From Albibacterium sp963696875 (GTDB lineage Bacteria > Bacteroidota > Bacteroidia > Sphingobacteriales > Sphingobacteriaceae), in NCBI GenBank assembly GCA_963696875.1, contig CAVOLQ010000001.1, forward strand, positions 372,001 through 436,000: DNA of 64,000 bases, written 5' to 3'. Position numbers and translations under genes: made by a program. Every line of letters begins with the position of its first letter. Position 1 is the first letter of the stretch. A model generated the notes under the pieces. That model worked only from the letters and a program-made list of their open reading frames with translations. It was not told the origin of the DNA and searched no databases. Below are positions 41,786-50,291 of the stretch, piece by piece.

Positions 41786-42724
41786 ATGAACAGTAATTTC
41801 AAGTATTATACATTTGCCATTTTTGCCATACTCTTCTTCTCTGCTTGCGAAAAGAAGGAATACCAAACTATCGAAGAATTGGATAATTTTGCTATTCAGG
41901 AATATATACTTAAAAACAATTTAAGTGTCACACAATTTGAAGAAAGCGGTATTTTTTATTCCGTTTTAGACGAAGGAACGGGGCGAGAATTAAAATACGA
42001 AGATAAAGTTCCGCTAGTTTATACTTTAAAAACTCTGGATGGGAGTTATAGTGCAATTGATACATTTAGTGCGTCTAACCGGTATTATGATTATTTGGGT
42101 TATTTCCCTTATGGATCTGCTGGTGCTAATGCCCCAGGTTCGCCATTAGATAAGGAAGAAGGCATGAAGGTGCTTATAAAAAAAATACTGAAGAATGCGA
42201 ATGGTAAAATTAGGATTATTGTTCCGTCTAGATTAGCATTTGGGAGAAATGGGACTAAATTAATACCATCAAACGCATCTCTTGATTATGTGATCCATGC
42301 TATTGATATCGATAGTTTACCTGTTTATGAAGACATAAGTATTAAAAAATATATGCTTGCAAATGGGCTACAACCAAGCGATTTTGAAAAAACAAGTACA
42401 GGGATCTATTATAAAATTAATGAACTTGGGACGGGAGATTTTTTAACTAATACAACAAGCTTCAAGGCAGCTTATGATTTGAAGTTTTTAGATGGTAAAA
42501 GTTTTCAAAAGGCCGACTCGGTAACTTTTAAATTAAATGAGGTAATAGTCGCTTGGCAAGAGGTAATGCCGCATGTAAAAGAGAATGGGAAAGTAAGGAT
42601 GTTAATTCCCTCCTCTCAGGCCTATGGAATAGAAGGGAGCCTTAATCCCAGTACTGGAGCCTATAGTATTCCTCCATTTTCTTCTCTAGATTATGATGTT
42701 AAAGTCCTGAGTATATTAAAATAA
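41786..42724 (+). CDS. Tandem FKBP-like lipoprotein
   Basis: A 312-residue lipoprotein (signal ending FFSAC, Cys 21). It contains two similar FKBP-like units: one beginning IQEYILKNNLSVTQFEES (about 32) and one beginning IKKYMLANGLQPSDFEKT (about 187), each followed by GIFYSVLDEGTG or GIYYKINELGTG, and ending with ASLDYVIHAIDI or SSLDYDVKVLSIL. The arrangement shows internal duplication. It probably has a periplasmic folding-assistant role as for its neighbour, with which it forms an operon that ends in a strong terminator at 42745. Confidence 0.82.
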   Translation: MNSNFKYYTFAIFAILFFSACEKKEYQTIEELDNFAIQEYILKNNLSVTQFEESGIFYSVLDEGTGRELKYEDKVPLVYTLKTLDGSYSAIDTFSASNRYYDYLGYFPYGSAGANAPGSPLDKEEGMKVLIKKILKNANGKIRIIVPSRLAFGRNGTKLIPSNASLDYVIHAIDIDSLPVYEDISIKKYMLANGLQPSDFEKTSTGIYYKINELGTGDFLTNTTSFKAAYDLKFLDGKSFQKADSVTFKLNEVIVAWQEVMPHVKENGKVRMLIPSSQAYGIEGSLNPSTGAYSIPPFSSLDYDVKVLSILK

Positions 42725-42744
42725 AAAACTTGATAAGTCTATTT

Positions 42745-42780
42745 AGCTCTACAATTTTTTTTTATTGTAGAGCTTTTTTA
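42745..42780 (+). terminator. Rho-independent terminator of the FKBP operon
   Basis: AGCTCTACAA and TTGTAGAGCT pair perfectly over 10 bases around a T-rich loop, followed by a run of T. It lies 20 bases after the stop codon at 42724, and also faces the convergent SDR gene. Confidence 0.9.
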
Positions 42781-42820
42781 TTTTAGAGAATTTAGGTTGA
42801 ACGCCCTGTTTTGAGCTTTA

Positions 42821-43687
42821 TTAAGTTAAAGCTTTAATTAAAGCATCTTTATAGTGTAGGCGTTGATGACTGAATAATTCATGAATTCGATCGTTTTCGC
42901 ATAGGATATCTCCTTTAATGTTTTCTATAAATGCGCGAGCCATAGGCGTGGGGATGCCGCTATTTTTACTTAGCCAGTAAGTCGAAAATGTAAGATTAAT
43001 AAATGGGAATGTAATTATTCGCTTATTAATTCCTTTATAATTTAAATAATATTCAAGCATTTCACGGTAGCTTAATATATCGGGGCCGCAGAGATCGAAA
43101 CTTTGATTGAAGGATACCGGATTATTTGTGATAAAACAGAGATAAATCAAAGCATCTTCGACGGCGATTGGTTGGCAGCGACTTTTTGCAAGCCTTGAAT
43201 TGGAAACAATCAGTAGCTTATTTGACATCTGCTCAAATATTTGAATTATTGAAGATGACTTTCCAATTAAATTTCCTGTTCTAATTATGGTATAAGGAAT
43301 ATAGCTCATTTTTAATAACTCTTCAACAAATTCATTAACTAGGGATCGAATGGGAGCTACATAAATCAAATGTGAGCATTTGATACGTCTTAGTTTCTTG
43401 ATATAATTTTGTAAAGACAGGAGTTCAATTTCCTTATAAATACCTCCTTGTTCAGAGGTATAATTGCTAAAATAATAGGCTGCGTCAAAGTTCTCAGGGA
43501 ATTTTTCAGGGAATTTTTCCCGTATCAAATCAGCGCTGATGACCTTTAAATTGGGGTGAGCTTTTATTGATTGAGAGAATGGAATTTCATTACGCACTAA
43601 ACAGGTAACCTGGTGGTTTTTTTCTAAAAGGAACGTTTTTAATTGCTTTCCGAAATAATTGTTGATACCAGTCAGTAATATATTCAT
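42821..43687 (-). CDS. NAD(P)-dependent SDR/epimerase-like protein
   Basis: A 288-residue protein with the extended SDR/NmrA layout: an N-terminal strand and turn NILLTGINNYFGKQLKTFLL (the usual TGxxGxxG is here TGINNYFG), a VTCLVRN strand, LKVISADL, SHLIYVAPIRSLV and YIPYTIIRTGNLIG. The YxxxK catalytic pair is not obvious, so it is probably of the atypical NmrA-like type that binds NAD(P) and may sense redox or act on a cofactor-bound substrate. It is divergent from the cryptochrome gene, 161 bases away. The substrate is unknown. Confidence 0.75.
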   Translation of the reverse strand: MNILLTGINNYFGKQLKTFLLEKNHQVTCLVRNEIPFSQSIKAHPNLKVISADLIREKFPEKFPENFDAAYYFSNYTSEQGGIYKEIELLSLQNYIKKLRRIKCSHLIYVAPIRSLVNEFVEELLKMSYIPYTIIRTGNLIGKSSSIIQIFEQMSNKLLIVSNSRLAKSRCQPIAVEDALIYLCFITNNPVSFNQSFDLCGPDILSYREMLEYYLNYKGINKRIITFPFINLTFSTYWLSKNSGIPTPMARAFIENIKGDILCENDRIHELFSHQRLHYKDALIKALT

Positions 43688-43848
43688 GTTCTTCTGTTTT
43701 CACCGGTATATCGACAATTTAACATCGAATGTTTAGCGACCTGAAGTTTTATTTGTAAATACAATGTAAATATGCGCATTAGAGATTTAAACCACAAAAA
43801 ATAGCGTAAATAAGGGTATATTTGTTTTAATGATTGTTATTGTTTCGA

Positions 43849-45042
43849 ATGAATAAAAGAACAGTTCTTCTTTGGTTTAGAAATGATCTTCGGGTTCAAG
43901 ATAATGAAATGCTGAGTAGAGCAAGTGAGCGCGGAGAAATTGTTGTGCCTGTTTTCTGTTTCGACCCTCGATATTTTACCCAAACGAAATTCGGCACTCG
44001 AAAAACCGGCTTAATCCGAACCCAATTTATTAAAGAAAGCGTAGAGAAGTTGCAGGAGTTTTTCAAAAATCAAAACGGAAACCTTATTATCAAATTCGGT
44101 CGGCCAGAAGAAATTATTCCAGCATTAGCTACCCAGTATCAGGTAAGCGAGGTTTATCATCATCGAGAAGTAGCGCAAGAAGAGACTGATATTTCTAATT
44201 TTGTTGAAGACGCACTTTGGCGGTTAAAGATAAATTTACGTCATTTTATTGGACACACTCTTTTTCATAAAGAAGATTTTCCATTCCCTGTTAAGGATAT
44301 TCCCGATTCATTTCCCGTTTTTAGAAAGAAACTTGAAAGAGAAAGCTTCATAAGGGAATGCTTTAAAACACCCACTCATTTGATTTTTCCTGAAGACTTA
44401 GAAAATACGAAATCTCCTAGTTTAGAAGATTTCGGCTTTAGCCCTTTAGAAATTAGTCAACATACTTCTACTGATTTTATTGGTGGAGAGCAAGAAGCGA
44501 ATTGCAAGCTTTCTTTATTACTCAAGAATGAACTGAGAGGTGATGAGTTTATTATATCTCCATGGCTATCACTCGGATGTATATCTGTGCATACTGTTTA
44601 TTTTTCCATTATCAACTCTGATCTTGCAATGGAAATAAAAGACAGAATTATTCAAGGTCTATGGTGGAAAGATTATTATCGATTCATGTTTAAGAAACAC
44701 GGAAATGTTTTTTTTCAAGAACAAGGATATACAGGAAACCCACCTACTTTTGTTGAAGATCAACAAGTGTTTTTTCAACTTTGGAAAAATGGTACTACCG
44801 CACATCCGGAAATAAACGCTATAATGATTCAGCTAAATAAAACAGGATATATTGATTTTTATTCACGCCAAAAAGTAGCTACTTATCTAATCGATCATTT
44901 TCAGGTGAATTGGTTATTTGGTGCGGCTTATTTTGAAGAAAAATTAGTAGATTATGGACCATCTAATAATTATGGCAATTGGGCTCATCTAGCGGGGGTT
45001 GGGAGTAGTACAAACCACAATCGAATTGCTTTTATCAATTAA
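43849..45042 (+). CDS. Cryptochrome DASH family protein
   Basis: An FAD protein of the photolyase/cryptochrome superfamily, about 397 residues. VLLWFRNDLRVQDNEML opens the alpha/beta antenna domain, and the FAD-binding end has GLWWKDYYRFMFKKHGN, SRQKVATYLIDHFQVNWLFGA and VDYGPSNNYGNWAHLAGVG, all typical of DASH-type proteins that repair CPDs in single-stranded DNA. The usual last 30 or so residues after the N-R-I segment are absent, so it is slightly short. I chose ATG 43849 over TTG 43834. It is monocistronic, with sucA 76 bases downstream. Blue-light repair is inferred from the family. Confidence 0.88.
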   Translation: MNKRTVLLWFRNDLRVQDNEMLSRASERGEIVVPVFCFDPRYFTQTKFGTRKTGLIRTQFIKESVEKLQEFFKNQNGNLIIKFGRPEEIIPALATQYQVSEVYHHREVAQEETDISNFVEDALWRLKINLRHFIGHTLFHKEDFPFPVKDIPDSFPVFRKKLERESFIRECFKTPTHLIFPEDLENTKSPSLEDFGFSPLEISQHTSTDFIGGEQEANCKLSLLLKNELRGDEFIISPWLSLGCISVHTVYFSIINSDLAMEIKDRIIQGLWWKDYYRFMFKKHGNVFFQEQGYTGNPPTFVEDQQVFFQLWKNGTTAHPEINAIMIQLNKTGYIDFYSRQKVATYLIDHFQVNWLFGAAYFEEKLVDYGPSNNYGNWAHLAGVGSSTNHNRIAFIN

Positions 45043-45085
45043 GTTAAAAATGATCACATTTAAAGAATGTTCATTATTTAATTTA

Positions 45086-45093
45086 TAACTTTG
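45086..45093 (+). promoter_or_regulatory. -7 element upstream of sucA
   Basis: TAACTTTG matches TAnnTTTG and ends 25 bases before the sucA ATG. No -33 element at the expected spacing was found. Confidence 0.5.
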
Positions 45094-45118
45094 CTTTCAT
45101 ATACGTATTTTAAAAACA

Positions 45119-47830
45119 ATGGATAAGCTTACTTTTCTAAGCAACGCAGACTCACGTTACATAGATTCAATATATGAGTCGTACAAAAGTGATCCGGAAT
45201 CAGTAGATTTTGGGTGGCAAAAATTCTTTGAAGGATTTGATTTCGGACTATCAAGCTCTTCAGGGAGATCCGAGGTAGTTGAAACACCCGAGCATGTTTT
45301 AAAAGAAATAAATGTGTTAAACATGATTCATGGCTATCGGGAGCGAGGCCATTTGTTTACTCAAACGAATCCTGTACGCGAAAGACGTCAATATTTCCCT
45401 GGCAAAGAACTTGAAACCTTCGGTCTGACCGAAGAGGACTTAGATACAGTTTTCAATGCTGGTGTTGAAGTGAATTTAGGACCTGCTACTCTTCGTGAAA
45501 TTAGGGATTTATTAGAAGAGACCTATTGTCGTTCTATTGGAGCGGAGTTTAAATATATTCGTCATCCTGAAAAATTGAACTGGCTCCAGAGCAAGATGGA
45601 GGGTTCGAGGAATAAAGCGGAATTTCCAATTGAAACAAAAAAGAGAATTCTTCAAAAGCTAAATCAAGCGGTAGTTTTCGAAAATTTCTTAGGAACGAAG
45701 TTTTTAGGTCAAAAGCGTTTCTCGCTTGAAGGTGCAGAAAGTTTAATTCCAGCATTAGATTCAGTAATTGAAAAGGGTTCCCAATTAGGTATCGAAGAAT
45801 TTGTAATCGGAATGGCACATCGTGGCCGTTTAAATATCTTGGCGAATATCCTTGGAAAAACATACGAGTCATTATTTTCTGAATTTGAAGGAAAAATGCA
45901 AGAAGGAATAGATTTTGGCGGAGATGTGAAATATCATTTAGGCTATTCTGCGGATGTTGTAACGAAAGAGGGAAAGAATGTCCATTTGAGCCTCGTTCCA
46001 AATCCTTCCCATCTAGAAACGGTCGATCCGGTCGTGGAAGGAATTGTACGATCAAAAATCGACATGAAATATAATAAGGACTTCACGAAGATAGCGCCTA
46101 TCTTAATCCATGGGGATGCGGCGATTGCAGGGCAAGGTGTCGTTTATGAGGTGGTCCAAATGTCAAAACTCGATGGCTATAAAACAGGTGGGACTATTCA
46201 TATTGTCATAAATAATCAAATAGGCTTTACAACAAACTTTAAGGATGCACGCTCATCAACTTATTGCACGGGACTTGCGAAGATTACACTTTCGCCTGTT
46301 TTTCATGTGAATGGAGATGATGTCGAGGCGTTAATTTATGCGATTGATCTAGCTACAGAATATCGCCAAAGATACCAAACAGACGTTTATATCGATATGC
46401 TTTGTTACCGTCGATATGGTCATAATGAGGCTGATGAGCCAAAGTTCACACAGCCTTTATTATATAAAGCAATCGAGAAACATAAAAACCCTCGAGAGAT
46501 TTATAATCAAAAATTACTTCAACAGGGGTCTGTCGACGCTAATTTAGCCAAGGAAATGGAAAAGGATTTCCGAGCCTTACTGCAAGATAGACTAGATGAA
46601 TCTAAAGAAGAAGAAACCATTTCAGAAGATAATCCAATGTATTCTGGAGCATGGCAAGGATTAAGAAAAGCAAAATATGAAGATATCTTTGCCCCTGCTA
46701 AAACCGCAGTTCCTAAAAAGAAGTTCATCGAAATAGCAAATGCTATTACAGAATTACCAAAAGAAAAGAAATTCTTTAGTAAAATTGAACGCCTTTTTAA
46801 AGAACGTCAGAAAATGGTCAAAGAAGAAACCTTTGACTGGGCAATGGGCGAACTTATGGCTTATGCAACTTTATTGGACGAAGGTAAGCGGGTTCGAGTT
46901 TCCGGACAGGATGTTGAAAGGGGAACATTCTCACATCGACATGCGGTTGTTAAAGTTGAAGATTCTGAAGAAGAATACATACCACTTGCTACCTTAGACA
47001 AAGGAAATGCGAAGTTTGAAATTTATAACTCTCATCTTTCAGAGTATGGTGTTCTTGGCTTCGAATATGGCTATGCATTAGCTAATCCTCATAGCTTGAC
47101 TATCTGGGAAGCACAGTTTGGTGATTTTGTAAATGGAGCGCAAATTATTATTGACCAGTATATTACAAGTGCTGAGACAAAGTGGAAGCGATCTAATGGC
47201 TTGACGATGTTATTGCCTCATGGTTATGAAGGACAGGGTCCTGAACATTCTTCAGCACGAATTGAACGGTTTTTAGAAGCATGTGCAGAAAACAATATTC
47301 AGGTTACTAACTGTACTACTCCAGCAAACTTCTTCCATCTATTACGCCGGCAGTTGATCAGAGATTTTCGAAAACCATTAGTTGTATTTACCCCAAAAAG
47401 TTTGTTGAGGCATCCAAAGGTGGTTTCTAAGCTTGGTGAGTTTACAAATGGAAGCTTTCAAGAAGTCATCGATGATAGTTTTGCTAAAGCATCAAGTGTT
47501 GAGAGAGTATTGTTTTGTAGTGGAAAAATCTATTATGAATTATTAGATAAACAGCAAAGTGGTGAGAGAACTGATGTAGCAATTGTACGTGTTGAGCAGA
47601 TTTATCCGATTCCAATGGATCAGTTAAAGGCCGTAAAAAATAAATATAAAAATGTCGAAGAATTCATTTGGGTACAAGAAGAACCAGAGAATATGGGAGC
47701 ATGGCCATATATTTGTCGTAAATTACGTAAGTCAAGTATTGAATTAGAGGTTATATCACGAAAAGAAAGCAGTAGTACAGCTGGCTGGCTATCAAAAACA
47801 ACACGTTGCACAGCAAATTGCTATCATTGA
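45119..47830 (+). CDS. sucA: 2-oxoglutarate dehydrogenase E1, 3' end frameshifted
   Basis: SucA is the thiamin-diphosphate E1 of the TCA-cycle 2-oxoglutarate dehydrogenase complex. The 903 residues as read include NADSRYIDSIYESYKSDPES at the N-terminus, GMAHRGRLNILANILGK, HGDAAIAGQGVVYEVVQMSK, IHIVINNQIGFTT and the C-terminal HSSARIERFLEACAE. At residue 891 the frame goes wrong: a GGCT tandem duplication at about 47784-47791 turns the family-like AGYQKQHVAQQ into WLSKTTRCTANCYH. In the next frame the protein would continue to the stop at 47910-47912. The ending may therefore be a sequence error, and the true product would be about 929 residues. sucB follows 14 bases after that stop. Confidence 0.93.
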   Translation: MDKLTFLSNADSRYIDSIYESYKSDPESVDFGWQKFFEGFDFGLSSSSGRSEVVETPEHVLKEINVLNMIHGYRERGHLFTQTNPVRERRQYFPGKELETFGLTEEDLDTVFNAGVEVNLGPATLREIRDLLEETYCRSIGAEFKYIRHPEKLNWLQSKMEGSRNKAEFPIETKKRILQKLNQAVVFENFLGTKFLGQKRFSLEGAESLIPALDSVIEKGSQLGIEEFVIGMAHRGRLNILANILGKTYESLFSEFEGKMQEGIDFGGDVKYHLGYSADVVTKEGKNVHLSLVPNPSHLETVDPVVEGIVRSKIDMKYNKDFTKIAPILIHGDAAIAGQGVVYEVVQMSKLDGYKTGGTIHIVINNQIGFTTNFKDARSSTYCTGLAKITLSPVFHVNGDDVEALIYAIDLATEYRQRYQTDVYIDMLCYRRYGHNEADEPKFTQPLLYKAIEKHKNPREIYNQKLLQQGSVDANLAKEMEKDFRALLQDRLDESKEEETISEDNPMYSGAWQGLRKAKYEDIFAPAKTAVPKKKFIEIANAITELPKEKKFFSKIERLFKERQKMVKEETFDWAMGELMAYATLLDEGKRVRVSGQDVERGTFSHRHAVVKVEDSEEEYIPLATLDKGNAKFEIYNSHLSEYGVLGFEYGYALANPHSLTIWEAQFGDFVNGAQIIIDQYITSAETKWKRSNGLTMLLPHGYEGQGPEHSSARIERFLEACAENNIQVTNCTTPANFFHLLRRQLIRDFRKPLVVFTPKSLLRHPKVVSKLGEFTNGSFQEVIDDSFAKASSVERVLFCSGKIYYELLDKQQSGERTDVAIVRVEQIYPIPMDQLKAVKNKYKNVEEFIWVQEEPENMGAWPYICRKLRKSSIELEVISRKESSSTAGWLSKTTRCTANCYH

Positions 47831-47926
47831 GGAAGCTTTTGCAACGTCAGTTAGTCAGGAAGAGAAAGAAGATATCGAAAAAACTACAAAAGAGGCCGCT
47901 AAGGCCGATTAATAAATAAACATATT

Positions 47927-49160
47927 ATGAGTTTAGAAATGAAAGTGCCGGCAGTTGGCGAATCAATTACAGAAGTTACTTTAGCGCAATGGTTAAAAAG
48001 CGACGGTGATCTATGTAGAAATGGATGAGATTATTGCGGAACTAGAATCAGATAAAGCTACCTTTGAGCTTCCTGCCGAAAAAGCGGGTATCTTGAGAAT
48101 AGTTGCTCAAGAAGGAGATACCTTGGATATTGGCGCTTTATTATGCACCATTGAAGAAGGTGGTACCCCGGCGGCAGAAGTGAATGAAACAGAACAAAAA
48201 GTGGTAACACCGGAGAATAAAGAAACTGAAAAACAAGTCTATAAGTAGTGATAGCTACGCCTCGGGGACACCTTCACCTGCGGCAGCGAAGATTTTGCAG
48301 AACGTGGAATAGATGCCGGCAGTATTCAAGGAACCGGCAAAGACGGTAGAATTACTAAGGACGATGCTCAAAAAGCTGCTGTTACTGAAAAGGCTTCTGC
48401 CTCAGTTTCTGCAGCTGCTGCAAAAGAACTTAAAGCAGAAGCTCCTTTTATTCCGGGTTCTACGTAACGAACGTCGTGAAAAAATGTCGTCATTACGCAA
48501 AACCATTGCAAAGCGTTTAGTAACCGTTAAAAATGAAACGGCAATGCTTACCACGTTTAATGAGGTGGATATGAAACCAATTATGGATTTAAGAACGAAA
48601 TATAAAGACCAGTTTAAAGAAAAGCATGGGGTAGGTCTTGGTTTTATGTCGTTTCTTTACCAAGGCAGTTTGCCAGGCTTTAAAGAATGGCCTGCTGTTA
48701 ATGCTCGTATTGAGGAAAATGAAATCGTTTATAATGATTTTGTAGATGTTTCTATCGCAGTTTCTGCACCAAAGGATTGGTTGTTCCGATTATTAGAAAT
48801 GCAGAAAGCATGTACTTGGCAGCAAATTGAAAAAACAGTAATCGATCTAGCAACCAAAGCAAGAGATAGCAAGTTAACGATTGAAGAAATGACCGGAGGT
48901 ACTTTTACGATTACTAATGGTGGCGTATTTGGATCCATGATGTCTACTCCAATTATTAATGCACCTCAATCGGCAATTTTAGGAATGCACAATATTATTG
49001 AACGTCCAGTTGCGAAAACGGAGAAGTGGTAATTCGACCGATGATGTATTTTGCTTTATCATACGATCATCGAATCATCGATGGTCGCGAATCTGTAGGC
49101 TTCTTGGTTCGAGTAAAACAGCTGTTAGAAGATCCAGCTAGATTGCTTTTGGACGTTTAA
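47927..49160 (+). pseudogene. sucB: 2-oxoglutarate dehydrogenase E2 (dihydrolipoyl succinyltransferase), broken by about nine indels
   Basis: The gene encodes the E2 core of the 2-oxoglutarate dehydrogenase complex: lipoyl domain (MKVPAVGESITEVTLAQW, then ESDKATFEL with the lipoyl lysine), peripheral-subunit domain, and acyltransferase core (LSYDHRIIDGRESVGFL with the catalytic His). The full length of about 411 codons is spread over three frames. Shifts are at about 48011 (+1), 48236 (+1), 48297 (-1), 48466 (+1 or -2), 48643 (+1), 48693 (-1), 48773 (-1), 48832 (+1) and 49017 (-1). Between them, protein sequence is fully family-like, and two pairs cancel out. Two sizeable open frames remain: 48006-48248 and 48313-49032. 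Consensus errors or very recent decay are the main options; the former looks likelier. Confidence 0.85.
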
Positions 49161-49183
49161 AAAAAGTATAAGATCTGACTGGA

Positions 49184-49243
49184 AATCCTGAAATTAAGTA
49201 GAAGTCCTTTGAAAATACACAAAGGTTACTTAATTTCAGGATT
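49184..49243. repeat. Long perfect hairpin after sucB
   Basis: A 17-base perfect inverted repeat (49184-49200 and 49227-49243) contains a second 6-base pairing (49206-49211 and 49220-49225) closing an eight-base loop, so 23 base pairs in total with a small internal bulge. It is 23 bases after the sucB stop. It may serve as a terminator for sucAB although the downstream T run is short, or be an intergenic repeat element. Confidence 0.8.
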
Positions 49244-49274
49244 ACTCGTTTTATATAGTTTCATTCTAATACCT

Positions 49275-50282
49275 ATGAGAAGATTTCTCTTACTTTTTTT
49301 ATCACTGTTTGTAGTTACTTTTACTTACGGCCAAGAATTAGAATGGAATGTTAATTTACATGGATTTGCGGATAACCAAGAGTTTAGTAAAGAGGGCCTG
49401 CCATCTTCTACATTTTTTGGGATGCGATTCTCTCCAGAAGTTGGATTGAGAATAGATAGTACCAATCGCATTAGGATAGGGCTCAATTCTTTACATGAGT
49501 TTGGAGATAAGCACCATTTTGCCAGAAAAGTAGATCCTGTAATTTATTATAATTATAAAAATAAAGGCGTTGACTTTTATTTGGGTGCATTTCCTCGGTA
49601 TAAACTTCTTCAAAATTACCCTAGAGCGTTATTAAGAGACCCCCTTCAATATTTCAAGCCAAATCTGGAAGGATTTTTTTTTAACTATAGCAAACGATCT
49701 TTCGACCAACAGGTTTGGATTGATTGGACTAGCAAACAAACAGAGCTAGATAGAGAGAATTTTATAATAGGTGTTTCCGGCAAGTTAAAACATAAAGATC
49801 TTTATTTTTCCCATTTCTTTACTCTTTGGCATAATGCATTGCCAAGCGTTCAAAATCCAGACGATCATATCCAAGACAATGCTGCATTTATCGCTAAGGT
49901 AGGAGCAGATCTAAGTAAAAACACATTCTTAGATTCGTTAGACGTCAATATTGGAGGGTTGATGTCATTTGATCGGCTGAGAAATATATATGATTGGCGT
50001 TCACCAAAAGGTGTATTATTGGGTGCTTATATGGCTTATCGTTCTTTTTTTATCCAAGACGAGTTTTACATGGGTCAAGCCCAACATATTGGTTACGGAG
50101 ATGCGTTTTATAACTCCAAACGTTATAATCGACTGGATTTAGGGTGGAAAGCCCTTAAGTATAAGTATTTAGAAGCTAGTCTTTCGCTTAGCTTGCACTT
50201 TACGCCAAAAGCAATGAGTAATCAGCAAATGATTAGTTTAAGGTATAATTTAGGAGGAAATGTCCCCTTAAAACGAAAATAG
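49275..50282 (+). CDS. Predicted outer-membrane beta-barrel protein, unknown family
   Basis: A 335-residue exported protein: a typical signal (MRRFLLLFLSLFVVTFTYGQ) from the chosen ATG at 49275, then alternating aromatic and polar residues in beta-strand spacing with many Tyr, Phe, Asp and Asn, ending with a Phe/Tyr-rich closing strand near SLRYNLGGNVPLKRK. The pattern suggests an outer-membrane barrel or barrel-like surface protein. I do not recognise a named family. The longer start at 49209 (TTG) would lie inside the hairpin above and is unlikely. It is convergent with the M1 peptidase gene. Confidence 0.65.
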   Translation: MRRFLLLFLSLFVVTFTYGQELEWNVNLHGFADNQEFSKEGLPSSTFFGMRFSPEVGLRIDSTNRIRIGLNSLHEFGDKHHFARKVDPVIYYNYKNKGVDFYLGAFPRYKLLQNYPRALLRDPLQYFKPNLEGFFFNYSKRSFDQQVWIDWTSKQTELDRENFIIGVSGKLKHKDLYFSHFFTLWHNALPSVQNPDDHIQDNAAFIAKVGADLSKNTFLDSLDVNIGGLMSFDRLRNIYDWRSPKGVLLGAYMAYRSFFIQDEFYMGQAQHIGYGDAFYNSKRYNRLDLGWKALKYKYLEASLSLSLHFTPKAMSNQQMISLRYNLGGNVPLKRK

Positions 50283-50291
50283 ATTAATTTA

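Noticed and set aside
48006..49032. Two open frames in the sucB region as separate genes
   Set aside because: They are pieces of one broken E2 gene; both fit one E2 protein when shifts are removed.
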